Source of the DNA: Bifidobacteriaceae bacterium
GTDB taxonomy: Bacteria; Actinomycetota; Actinomycetes; Actinomycetales; WQXJ01
Assembly: GCA_031270825.1 (NCBI GenBank)
Contig: JAISXH010000036.1
Location: 20,693-84,692 of the forward strand
DNA: 64,000 nucleotides
Direction: 5' to 3'
Under the pieces are notes generated by a model. That model was not told the origin of the DNA. It did no database searches and saw nothing but the letters and a program-made list of their open reading frames with translations. The translations under genes were made by a program, and so were the position numbers. Below are positions 56,709-64,000 of this stretch, piece by piece. Position 1 is the stretch's first letter; every line of letters begins with the position of its first letter.

Positions 56709-56788
56709 GTTGTTCGGGCCGCTTGGGGCCGCTCGGTTTCTCGCCGCCGTTGTTCGGGCCGCTTGAGCCTGCTCGGCCTCTCGCCGCT
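56709..56788. repeat. Two tandem 40-bp repeats
   Basis: Two adjacent 40-bp units (56709-56748, 56749-56788) share GTTGTTCGGGCCGCTT and CTCGCCGC with six mismatches. No gene covers them. They lie between the small membrane gene and the ROK gene. Confidence 0.9.
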
Positions 56789-56859
56789 AAGGTCGATCAC
56801 GGGTAGGATTCCGCGTCAGCGAGACGCGCGAGACCGCGCGACGATCACACGTCAGGCAG

Positions 56860-57867
56860 GTGACACCGACAGTGCCCATCCCCGCGATTGACTTGGGCGG
56901 AACGCTGATCAAGGGCGCGCTGGTCGGTTCGTCTGGGCGGGTCGAAAGCCGGGTCACCGTGCCCACCGGCGCCGCTGAAGGCCACCTGGCGGTGGTGGAA
57001 CGGCTGGTCGAGGTGGGCCGCGAACTGGTGCAGAGCATGGAGCGGTCTGGGGCCGGGCGTCCGGCCGCCCTCGGTGTGGCGGTGCCGGGTCTGGTCGACA
57101 TGGCGACCGGGGTGGCTCTCAAAGCGGCCAACATCGACTGGGTGGACTATTCCGTCGGCGCCGTGTTGGCGGAGCGGATCGGCCTGCCGGTGGCGATCAC
57201 CCATGATGTGGCGGCGGCGGCGGTGGCCGAACACCGGTTCGGGGCCGCCCGCGGCGCCGAGGTCGCGGTGGTCGCCGCCATCGGCACCGGCATCGCGGCG
57301 GCCGTGGTCTCCCGGGGTGAGCTGATTCTGGGCGCCCATGGCCGGATCGTCGAACTGGGGCATCTGCCGCTGGCCTGGTCGGACGAGCCGTGCGGCTGCG
57401 GCGGCGCCGGTTGCGTCGAGCGGGTCGCCTCGGCCTCGGCGCTGTCGCGTCGCTACGCCGCCGGGGGTGGCGGCGGACCAGGGCCGGCCGGTCTAACCGC
57501 CGTGGATGGCCCGGCGGCGCCGCTCGACGCCAAAGCGGTGATCGAACTCGCGGCCAGGGGCGATCAGGTGGCCGGGCGGGTCTGGCGGGACGCGATCCTG
57601 GCGTTGGCCGAGGCGCTGGCCGCCGTGGTGACCATCCTGGACCCGGACCGGATTGTGATCGGCGGGGGATTGTCCGGCGCGGGCGAGACGCTGCTGGCGC
57701 CGCTGCGCGTTCGGTTGGCCGAAAGGCTGACCTTCCAGGCCGTGCCGGCGGTGGTCGGCGCCGAACTGGGCTCTGACGCGGGCGTGGCCGGAGCGGCCAT
57801 AGCCGCGCAACAGCGGTCCTTGGCCTTGGCAAGCTCGGCCATCCTCCCGAAAGGACCTTCGCAATGA
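56860..57867 (+). CDS. ROK-family sugar kinase
   Basis: 335 residues. N-terminal ATP site DLGGTLIKGALVG, substrate region AAIGTGIAAAVVSRGEL, ROK zinc motif CGCGGAGCVE with the upstream His in ELGHLPL, and a C-terminal GGGLS phosphate loop. It should phosphorylate a hexose or amino-sugar. GTG 56860 or GTG 56872 starts it. Ends in ATGA overlap with the aldolase gene, so the pair likely forms a kinase-aldolase sugar pathway. Confidence 0.88.
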   Translation: MTPTVPIPAIDLGGTLIKGALVGSSGRVESRVTVPTGAAEGHLAVVERLVEVGRELVQSMERSGAGRPAALGVAVPGLVDMATGVALKAANIDWVDYSVGAVLAERIGLPVAITHDVAAAAVAEHRFGAARGAEVAVVAAIGTGIAAAVVSRGELILGAHGRIVELGHLPLAWSDEPCGCGGAGCVERVASASALSRRYAAGGGGGPGPAGLTAVDGPAAPLDAKAVIELAARGDQVAGRVWRDAILALAEALAAVVTILDPDRIVIGGGLSGAGETLLAPLRVRLAERLTFQAVPAVVGAELGSDAGVAGAAIAAQQRSLALASSAILPKGPSQ

Positions 57868-58949
57868 CTCTTGCGCACCCCGGCGAGATCATGGGGCTGG
57901 CGGTCCGCCAGGGCTGCGGCGTCGGCGCCTTCAACGTCATCCAGCTAGAGCTGGCGGAGGCGATTGTCGAAGGCGCCGAGGCGGCCGGCCGCCCGATTTT
58001 CCTCCAGATCTCGCAGAATTGCGTCCGGTACCACGGCGCGCTCGCGCCGGTGATCGCCGCCTGCCAAGCCGTGGCGCGCGCCGCCGCCGTTCCCGTGGCC
58101 GTCCACTTGGACCACGCCGAGTCCGTCCCCCTGGTGACCGAGGCTCTGGAACTGGGCGTCGACTCGGTCATGTACGATGCCTCGCGCCTGAGCGACGAGG
58201 CCAATATGGCCTCCACCGCCGCCGTCGCCGATCTGGCCCACGCCCGGGGCGCCTGGATCGAGGCGGAATTAGGTGAGATCGGCGGTAAAGACGGCGATGC
58301 CGTCCGTTCGCCCGGGGCTCCCGGTCACACCACCAGCCCCGCCGCCCCGAGTCACACCGCCAGCCCGGCCGTCCCGCGTGACTGCACCGGCCCCGCCGCC
58401 CTGGGTCACGCTGTCAGCCCGGCCTCCCCGGGTGATGCCGCCATTCAGGCCGCCCCGCGTGACGCCACCAGCCCGTCCTGCGCGGTCCACACTGTCAGCC
58501 CGGCCTGCCCAAGTCCGGCAGGTGGCCACCGCCCAGGCCGCCGGCGCGGCGCCCACAGCCCCGGAGCGCGCACCGACGCCGCCGATGCCGCCAGGTTTGT
58601 CGAGGCCACCGGTGTCGACGCGCTGGCGGTGGCGGTTGGCTCGGCCCACGCCATGACCACCCGGACCGCCGCCTTGGACCTGGAGCTGATCGCCCGCATC
58701 CGCGCGGCGGTCGATGTGCCCTTGGTGCTGCACGGCTCATCCGGTGTCCCCGACGCCGACCTCGCCGCCGCCGTCAGGGCCGGCATGACCAAGATCAACA
58801 TCGCCACCCTCCTGAACCAGACGTTCACCGGCTCCGTCCGCGCGACGCTGGCCGCGAACCCCGATCTGGTGGACACCCGCAAGTACTTCGCCCCCGCCCG
58901 CGCAGCCGTAGCCCAAGCGGTCGCGTCCCTGCTCGCAGTGATCCCATAA
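57864..58949 (+). CDS. Class II fructose/tagatose-bisphosphate aldolase-like protein with repeat insert
   Basis: 361 residues. The (beta/alpha)8 ketose-bisphosphate aldolase core has catalytic Asp and Zn His in [19 protein letters not shown], the Zn His in AVGSAHAM and the His in VLHGSSGVP, so all metal ligands remain. A loop of about 85 residues not found in normal members (about 150-235) replaces the short stretch before [17 protein letters not shown]. It holds seven 9-residue repeats coded by 27-bp units. Closest in style to GatY/KbaY/Fba; substrate not decidable. ATGA overlap with the ROK gene. Confidence 0.85.
   Translation: MTLAHPGEIMGLAVRQGCGVGAFNVIQLELAEAIVEGAEAAGRPIFLQISQNCVRYHGALAPVIAACQAVARAAAVPVAVHLDHAESVPLVTEALELGVDSVMYDASRLSDEANMASTAAVADLAHARGAWIEAELGEIGGKDGDAVRSPGAPGHTTSPAAPSHTASPAVPRDCTGPAALGHAVSPASPGDAAIQAAPRDATSPSCAVHTVSPACPSPAGGHRPGRRRGAHSPGARTDAADAARFVEATGVDALAVAVGSAHAMTTRTAALDLELIARIRAAVDVPLVLHGSSGVPDADLAAAVRAGMTKINIATLLNQTFTGSVRATLAANPDLVDTRKYFAPARAAVAQAVASLLAVIP
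58317..58505 (+). repeat. Seven 27-bp repeats inside the aldolase gene
   Basis: Units start at 58317, 58344, 58371, 58398, 58425, 58452 and 58479, each nine codons in the aldolase frame, of form A-P-x-H/D-x-x-S-P-A. They are degenerate at DNA level, so the array is older than the nearby perfect repeats. His, Asp and Cys residues recur. Confidence 0.92.
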
Positions 58950-58965
58950 GGCCCCCCGACTCCGG

Positions 58966-59250
58966 CGATCTTGCGCGCATCCCCTGCTGACTGGTGGCCT
59001 TTCGCGGCGCAATCCCGGCCCAGCCCCGGCCAGCAGCACCCGTTCCCCCCGCCATCGCCTCTGGCGCCACCAGCACATAATCGATGTCGGGGTTGACCGC
59101 CAGGGCCAGATTGGACGGCAGCGTCCACGGCGTCGTGGTCCAGGCCAGGGCGACCGCCCCGGCCAACCGCGCGTGGACGGCGCGCCTGGCCGCGACCGTC
59201 GGGTCGCCGGGCGGAGTGCTGGAACCGGGCCGGTCGGCATCGGGCTTGCC
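58966..59250 (-). pseudogene. ileS: Fragment of isoleucyl-tRNA synthetase gene
   Basis: A minus-strand frame contains the characteristic IleS editing-domain stretch [17 protein letters not shown] followed by NPDIDYVLV (core about 59050-59166), with a plausible preceding segment DPTV and a frameshifted continuation GERVLLA. Only about 90 codons of the roughly 1,050 remain, with no HIGH or KMSKS motif. It fills most of the 411-bp gap between the aldolase and histidine-kinase genes. Confidence 0.75.
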
Positions 59251-59360
59251 CGGGAGAGGGCAAGATGACCGGGTTGGCGTTCAGGTCAGTAGCATGGTCT
59301 GATCAGGGAATCCAACGGCCTGGTGAATGGCCGTGCTCAGCGAAAGGGCAGGTCCCACCC

Positions 59361-61529
59361 ATGGTGTCCCGCGTTCGGCCGCCTGACCGGGGGATTGACG
59401 AGCACCGAGCCAGGACTAGGCTGTGGGACGCGCTGGTGGCCTCGGTGCTGGGCATGGCGGCCGGCTTCGACCTGTTCGTCAACCACTTGTGGCGACCGCC
59501 ATGGCCGCCGTTCTTCATGATCCTCGCTTGCCTGGGGGCCACAGGACTCGCCTACGGTCCCCGGGCCAACGACTCCCACGCCTCTTACGAGCGCTGGTTG
59601 AATTGGGCGGGGCCGGCCTTGGACGCGGTCCTGGCTGCGTCCGCGTTGGCGCTGGTGGCGCTGTCCTTCACGGAGCTGCCCCCGGACGGTCGCACCGCCG
59701 GGCGGGCGGCGATCTTGGCCTCCTTGGGGCTGGCCCTGACGCTCCTCTACCGCTTGTCGATCCGACCGCGGCTGCCGTGGGTTGAGGCCGCTTCGCCGGC
59801 GCGCTGGTGGGCGATGGCGCTGGGCGGCGGCGCACTGATCGGCGCTCTGGAGGCGTTTGCCCCGATCACGGCTCTGCTGCAGGTGCCCCTGGTGGCGGTG
59901 CTGTGCGCCAGCAGTGTGAGCGCGTCGTCTTTCCGCAGGCTGAACTGCGGGGTCGGCTGCGCCTTGGCGCTGCTTGGAACCGGGGTGGTCATCTCGCGCG
60001 GCATTGTCGACGCGCTGCTGTGCGAAGGGGCCGGCGTCGCGTTCACGGTCCTGACGTCGCACTGGATGCACAGCTCGTGGCGCTGGACGGCGGAGCGGCG
60101 CCACCTGCTGACGCAGTTGGAGCTGGCCCAGGAGCAGTTGGCGGCCGCCGCCAGCGACGCCGGCGCGTTGGTCGAGCGCGAGCGCATGGCCCGCGATATC
60201 CACGACACGATTGCCCAGTCGCTGGTTGGGATCATCATGACGGCGGAGCGCCTGCGCGCCCGCCAGTTATCCGGCCCCAAGCGCTTCTCGCCTCCAAGCG
60301 GCGCCGTGCCGCCCGAACCGTCAGGCGCCGAGGGTTCAGCCCAGGGCGGGGGGCCGCTGAGCCGCTTGGACCGCGGCGTGCGCGACGCCCGTCTGGAGGC
60401 CGATTTGGCGGTGGTGATGGACTTGGCCCAAGACGCCCTGGCCGAGGCCCGCGCGTTGGTCGCGGAGAGCTCCCGACTCGATGTCGAAGGGCCGTTGGAC
60501 CAGGCCCTGACTGGTCTGGGCAGGCGGTTCGCCAGAGAGACGGGGATTGCCGTCGAGACCAGCACAGCGGTGCCGGACGATTTGCCGGCCCCTCTGCGAA
60601 TGCTGGCGGCCCGGACCGTTCAGGAAGGCCTGGCCAATGTCCGCAAGCACGCCCACGCCTCTCATGCCCGGGTCAGCGTGCGGGCGGCGCCAGGTGTCTT
60701 CCGGATCGAGGTCGTGGACGATGGCGTGGGGCCCGGCGCCGCGAACGATGCCGACGGGGGCTTTGGGCTGACGGGGTTACGTGATCGCGTCGACGTGCTC
60801 GGCGGCACGGTGGTTCTCACCCAACGCCCAGATGGCCCGGGATCGGTGTTGCGCGTTACGGTTGACCGCGTGCCCCCGGCCAGCGAATCCCCCAGCACCG
60901 CGCCCGAGCCGCCGCCGATCGCCGTGGTGGTGGTCGACGACCACCCGATTGTTCGCCGCGGGCTGGTCGAACTCCTCGGCGACAACTCCGACATCGACAT
61001 TGTGGGCGAGGCGGCCACCGGCGAGGAGGCCGTCCGCGTGGCGATGGAGACCGCCGCAGATGTGGTCCTGATGGATTTGGCGATGCCGGGGCGTGGGGGA
61101 GTGTGGGCCATTTCCCAGATCCTGGCGGATTCGGCGCACGCCGGCCGCGCCACCCAAGTCCTGGCGGTGACCGTCTTCGAGTCTGACGCGCGGATCGTGG
61201 ACGCGATGCGGGCCGGCGCGGCCGAGTACATCATCAAGGCCAGCCCTCCGGAGGTCTTCGCGCAGGCGGTGCGCCGGGCGGCGACCGGGAACCCGGCGCC
61301 CACAGACCAGGTCAGGGCCGCGTTGGCGCACCATCAGAACGTCTTGTCGAACCGCGAGCGTGAGGTCTTGCGCCTAGTGGCGCAGGGCCTGTCCAACATT
61401 GAGATCGCCGAGCAGTTGTGGGTGCAGCCGTCCACTATAAAGACCCTGCTGACCAGAATCTACGTGAAGCTTGACGTGCCGGACCGCGCCGCGGCGGTGG
61501 CCGAGGCCCTCTCTCGCGACCTGATCTGA
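59361..61529 (+). CDS. Fused sensor histidine kinase - NarL-type response regulator
   Basis: 722 residues. About five or six membrane helices (20-245), then a HisKA_3 dimerisation domain with H281 in MARDIHDTIAQSL. An ATPase domain follows (NVRKHAHAS N-box, DDGVGPG, GGFGLTGLRDRV), then a Pro/Ser linker (500-518). The receiver domain (VVVVDDHP, phosphoacceptor D572 in LMDLAMPG, Lys in YIIKA) and a LuxR-type helix-turn-helix (LSNREREVLRLVAQGLSNIE) close it. No stop separates kinase from regulator. ATG 59361 is preferred; an in-frame start at 59265 is less likely. An internal GTG at 60870 could also yield a free regulator. Confidence 0.87.
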   Translation: MVSRVRPPDRGIDEHRARTRLWDALVASVLGMAAGFDLFVNHLWRPPWPPFFMILACLGATGLAYGPRANDSHASYERWLNWAGPALDAVLAASALALVALSFTELPPDGRTAGRAAILASLGLALTLLYRLSIRPRLPWVEAASPARWWAMALGGGALIGALEAFAPITALLQVPLVAVLCASSVSASSFRRLNCGVGCALALLGTGVVISRGIVDALLCEGAGVAFTVLTSHWMHSSWRWTAERRHLLTQLELAQEQLAAAASDAGALVERERMARDIHDTIAQSLVGIIMTAERLRARQLSGPKRFSPPSGAVPPEPSGAEGSAQGGGPLSRLDRGVRDARLEADLAVVMDLAQDALAEARALVAESSRLDVEGPLDQALTGLGRRFARETGIAVETSTAVPDDLPAPLRMLAARTVQEGLANVRKHAHASHARVSVRAAPGVFRIEVVDDGVGPGAANDADGGFGLTGLRDRVDVLGGTVVLTQRPDGPGSVLRVTVDRVPPASESPSTAPEPPPIAVVVVDDHPIVRRGLVELLGDNSDIDIVGEAATGEEAVRVAMETAADVVLMDLAMPGRGGVWAISQILADSAHAGRATQVLAVTVFESDARIVDAMRAGAAEYIIKASPPEVFAQAVRRAATGNPAPTDQVRAALAHHQNVLSNREREVLRLVAQGLSNIEIAEQLWVQPSTIKTLLTRIYVKLDVPDRAAAVAEALSRDLI

Positions 61530-61628
61530 CGCCGGGGTTGTCCCCCATTCGGGGGACGCGGCGCCATCAGGTGGAACGGTTGACTGACTGTGGTTGTACT
61601 GGAGCATCTTGGGTGAGGGGTAGGGCTT

Positions 61629-64000
61629 GTGACGTATATCCGTGGCAAAGGCCGGCTGGCGGCGGTCGTGTGCGTGGCGGTCCTTTCGGGAGGTGCCGCG
61701 GTAGCGGCGGTCGACCTGTCGGCATCGGCGGGTAAGGCGGTCGTGAGCGAAGCGGCGGAGGCCCTCAACCCGGTGGGCGCGCACCTGGTGGAGTGGTCCC
61801 AGGAGTTACGGACCCACGCCCAAGAGCTGCTGGGGGAGCGCTATGTCGACATCTGGCTGACGGGCGACCAGGCCACCTACGGCGTGGGCGTGCTGGATCT
61901 CGCCGCTGACGAGGCGGAACAGCTGGAGGCCGCCCTGGACGTGGGCGTGCCTGTGGCGGTGGCCGGCCGCGCGGTGTCTCGGGAGGCGTTGGACCAGGTA
62001 GCGGCATTGGCGGCGGAGGCGGTAGAGGCCTCGGGCACTTCGCATTCCCTGGCGGTGGATTACGCCGCCGGGGTGGTTCGGGTGGGACTTGTGGGCGGCG
62101 GGGCTCCGTCTGCCCGGACGGCTCTGGAACAGGCCGCCAGAGCGGTCGGCGCCGAAGTCGCCGACAACGCTTTGGCGCAGGAGATCGCCGCCGCCGCGCC
62201 CGGCGAGTGGGCGAGCGCCAACCCGGTGGTTGTGGTCGAATCCCCCGAGATCCAAGCTCTGGAAGACCAACGATCAGATCCGGCCCGGGCGGGCAAGTGG
62301 CTGACCATTGGCGCCGGGCATTGCACCGCGAACTTTTTCACGCAGCGCGCCGGCGCCTATTACCAGATGATGGCCGGCCACTGCGCGACCAACGGCACGG
62401 CCGTGTCGCTGGGCTCGCTGACCTCGGTGGTTGAGGGCCGCACCAATCCCCCAACCGGTGGCTTGGGCACGGCAGACTCGGCTATGTACAAGGTCTCTGA
62501 CTCGGTGGCCCCAAACGCCAGCGTCTACGTGGCGGACAACCCAGGCGGCGCGGAGGGGTTCAACCGCCCAGTGGTTGGCCTGGCCGTCCTGGTGCCGGGC
62601 ACCGAGGTCTGCGCCCGGGGCTCCACCACCCAACGTGAGATTTGCGGCGTGGTCAGCAGTGTCACACAGTGGGTGCCCGTCACCGGCGGCGGCGCCTTCG
62701 CCGACCAGATCTTGGTCGCCGGAAAGGCCGGCTGGCAGGTTCAAGGCGGGGATTCGGGGGCGCCGCTGTACGTTGTCAACCCGGATGGGACCGCGCTCGC
62801 CGCCGGGATTGTGAACTGGTTGTATAGCTCAACCTCCGCCGCCGCCAGCCCGGTTGCGGCAGCCATGGCCGCCAACGGCACCACTTTGGTGACGGCCTCC
62901 CGCGGCATCGAGTCGACCGCTGAGGCGACGCTCCTAGTGAGTCAGACGCTCAGCTCAGGCGACTCGCTGACCTCGCCGAACGGTCAGTATCAGGCCACCA
63001 TAAACGCCGATGGCGACCTGGCCGTCGAGGGGAGCGCGGGCGCCTCTTGGTCCACCGGGAACCCAGGAGGGGCGAGCGCCGCGATAACGGCCGATGGCGA
63101 CCTTGTGCTTCTCGACGCGCAGGGAGCGACGCTCTGGTCTGCCGGGACGGCCGGATCATCCCTCTACAACAAATTGATCTTGGGGGATGACGGGCGTTTG
63201 CGGCTCTACCAGGGGGAGGTGGAACTGTGGGCGTCCCCCAAACCGCTGGAGCTCGACCCGGCCGGGTCCGTTCTGGTTGCTTTGACCCCAGGCCAAAATG
63301 TGCTGCTTGATGGCAACTCTGCGCACGAACTCCAAGCCACGCTGGTCGACCAGTACGGGGATCCTTGGACCGAGGACGAGGTGGTGGACTTCTACTACCG
63401 CGAGCCCGGGACCCAGGGTTGGCGGTATTGGGCCGATATCGCCACCTCTCCTCCGGGGTCTGCCACGGCGCACCTTCGGCCGGAGACGCGTGTGGCGGGC
63501 CAGTACCAGGTGAAAGCAGAGATCGACGGCGTCCAGATCGGCTCCCTGGCGACCGTGGGGTTTGTGCTCCCGGACGTGGACTTCGACGCGGTCAAAGACA
63601 CGTTCTGGCACACAACCGGTGTGCGGATTCCGGACTCGACCACGCACGCGGCCGGCCTGTGGGTCACGGACACGCTCGGTTTTGCGCGCCCCGACGTGGA
63701 GGTGGTCTTCGAGCTTGACTCCGGTAGCGACGGGTATTTGCTGGACCCGGCCTCGGGCCAGCCTCTGGCGGGCCGTTCCCTGGTCGTGAGCCCTGACGCT
63801 GTGACCGGCGCGGCATCGGTCAATGTCGGCGCGTCGGCCGCTGGAACCGTGCACCTGACGGTGTACGCGAACAGTATCCTCATGGGCGAGGCGGACTTCG
63901 ACTTCGCCGCCCCGTCCGATCCGCCGGTGCTGGACCCGGCGCAGTCGAGCCTGGTGGCGTTGACCGCGGGACAGCATGTGGCGGCCAATGAGGCGCACAT
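61629..64000 (+). CDS. Secreted streptogrisin-like serine protease with lectin and Ig-like repeats (3' truncated)
   Basis: The frame runs from GTG 61629 (GAGGGG eight bases upstream) past base 64000 without a stop, at least 790 residues. Signal peptide (residues 8-30), a pro-region, then a chymotrypsin-fold protease with H251 in MAGHCAT, D283 in GTADSAM and S376 in GGDSGAPL. A bulb-type lectin-like module (about 438-535: NADGDLAVEG, DDGRLRLYQG) follows. Then repeated Ig-like units begin, each opened by LDPAxSxLVALTxGQ (541 and 767). Likely a cell-surface or matrix protease; anchor not seen because the end is missing. Confidence 0.82.
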   Translation, partial: MTYIRGKGRLAAVVCVAVLSGGAAVAAVDLSASAGKAVVSEAAEALNPVGAHLVEWSQELRTHAQELLGERYVDIWLTGDQATYGVGVLDLAADEAEQLEAALDVGVPVAVAGRAVSREALDQVAALAAEAVEASGTSHSLAVDYAAGVVRVGLVGGGAPSARTALEQAARAVGAEVADNALAQEIAAAAPGEWASANPVVVVESPEIQALEDQRSDPARAGKWLTIGAGHCTANFFTQRAGAYYQMMAGHCATNGTAVSLGSLTSVVEGRTNPPTGGLGTADSAMYKVSDSVAPNASVYVADNPGGAEGFNRPVVGLAVLVPGTEVCARGSTTQREICGVVSSVTQWVPVTGGGAFADQILVAGKAGWQVQGGDSGAPLYVVNPDGTALAAGIVNWLYSSTSAAASPVAAAMAANGTTLVTASRGIESTAEATLLVSQTLSSGDSLTSPNGQYQATINADGDLAVEGSAGASWSTGNPGGASAAITADGDLVLLDAQGATLWSAGTAGSSLYNKLILGDDGRLRLYQGEVELWASPKPLELDPAGSVLVALTPGQNVLLDGNSAHELQATLVDQYGDPWTEDEVVDFYYREPGTQGWRYWADIATSPPGSATAHLRPETRVAGQYQVKAEIDGVQIGSLATVGFVLPDVDFDAVKDTFWHTTGVRIPDSTTHAAGLWVTDTLGFARPDVEVVFELDSGSDGYLLDPASGQPLAGRSLVVSPDAVTGAASVNVGASAAGTVHLTVYANSILMGEADFDFAAPSDPPVLDPAQSSLVALTAGQHVAANEAH

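Noticed and set aside
58445..59263. Minus-strand frames opposite the aldolase as a functional ileS gene
   Set aside because: Only the segment near 59050-59166 resembles IleS; the rest is antisense to the aldolase gene, so it is a fragment.

Overview
The window is GC-rich and densely coded, with GTG/TTG starts and many 4-nt start/stop overlaps. The gene content is that of an actinobacterium: OpcA, FasR with fabD-fabH-acpP-fabF, DUF3000/DUF3052/DUF3145 proteins, the GarA/FtsR-type MerR neighbourhood, DUF881-Sbp-DUF881 and an archaeal-like ValS. Two LPxTG-type anchored surface proteins, a xyloside-degrading locus and a secreted protease with a lectin domain suggest a host- or plant-polymer-associated member of the Micrococcales/Actinomycetales/Bifidobacteriales side of the phylum. 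That placement is inference. I recognised no tRNA, rRNA, CRISPR array, intact insertion sequence or prophage.

Layout. 1-4371: the 3' part of a giant LPxTG surface protein made of alternating isopeptide-type pilin domains. 4405-9990 (minus): an oxidative pentose-phosphate operon, tkt-zwf-opcA-pgl, with every junction a 4-nt overlap and no tal. 10059-13444: a XerD-like recombinase converging on a large membrane protein, then a small membrane protein. 13575-18654: aconitase behind a palindromic operator, then dxs. 18659-31656: a LacI-type repressor divergent from a cell-wall-anchored GH3 enzyme, then a sugar-binding lipoprotein, two permeases and a YicI-type GH31 alpha-xylosidase. Together these form a xyloside (possibly xyloglucan oligosaccharide) utilisation locus. 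31657-35292 (minus): RNase D, DUF3000, a hypothetical protein, DHFR and a YigZ-family protein. 35335-39749: phosphatidyltransferase, DUF881-Sbp-DUF881, GarA-like FHA protein and two MerR regulators. 39802-43349: MFS exporter, HdeD-like protein, peptide deformylase, DUF3145. 43557-48348 (minus): fatty-acid synthase II genes under a FasR-type regulator. 48462-56647: DUF3052, an amino-acid ABC transporter, a HEAT-repeat/zinc-ribbon protein, ValS and a small membrane protein. 56860-64000: ROK kinase plus class II aldolase, an ileS remnant, a fused histidine kinase-response regulator, and a secreted serine protease that runs off the window.

The most unusual signals are these. Two surface-protein domains have lost both the isopeptide lysine and the catalytic glutamate. 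A class II aldolase carries seven in-frame 9-residue repeats. A 40-codon (QQE)7 reading frame overlaps the second merR, where a nuclease gene is expected. A two-component pair is fused into one polypeptide. An ileS editing-domain relic survives beside the aldolase. Several clean palindromic operators (acnA, GH3, merR, fabD) are visible.
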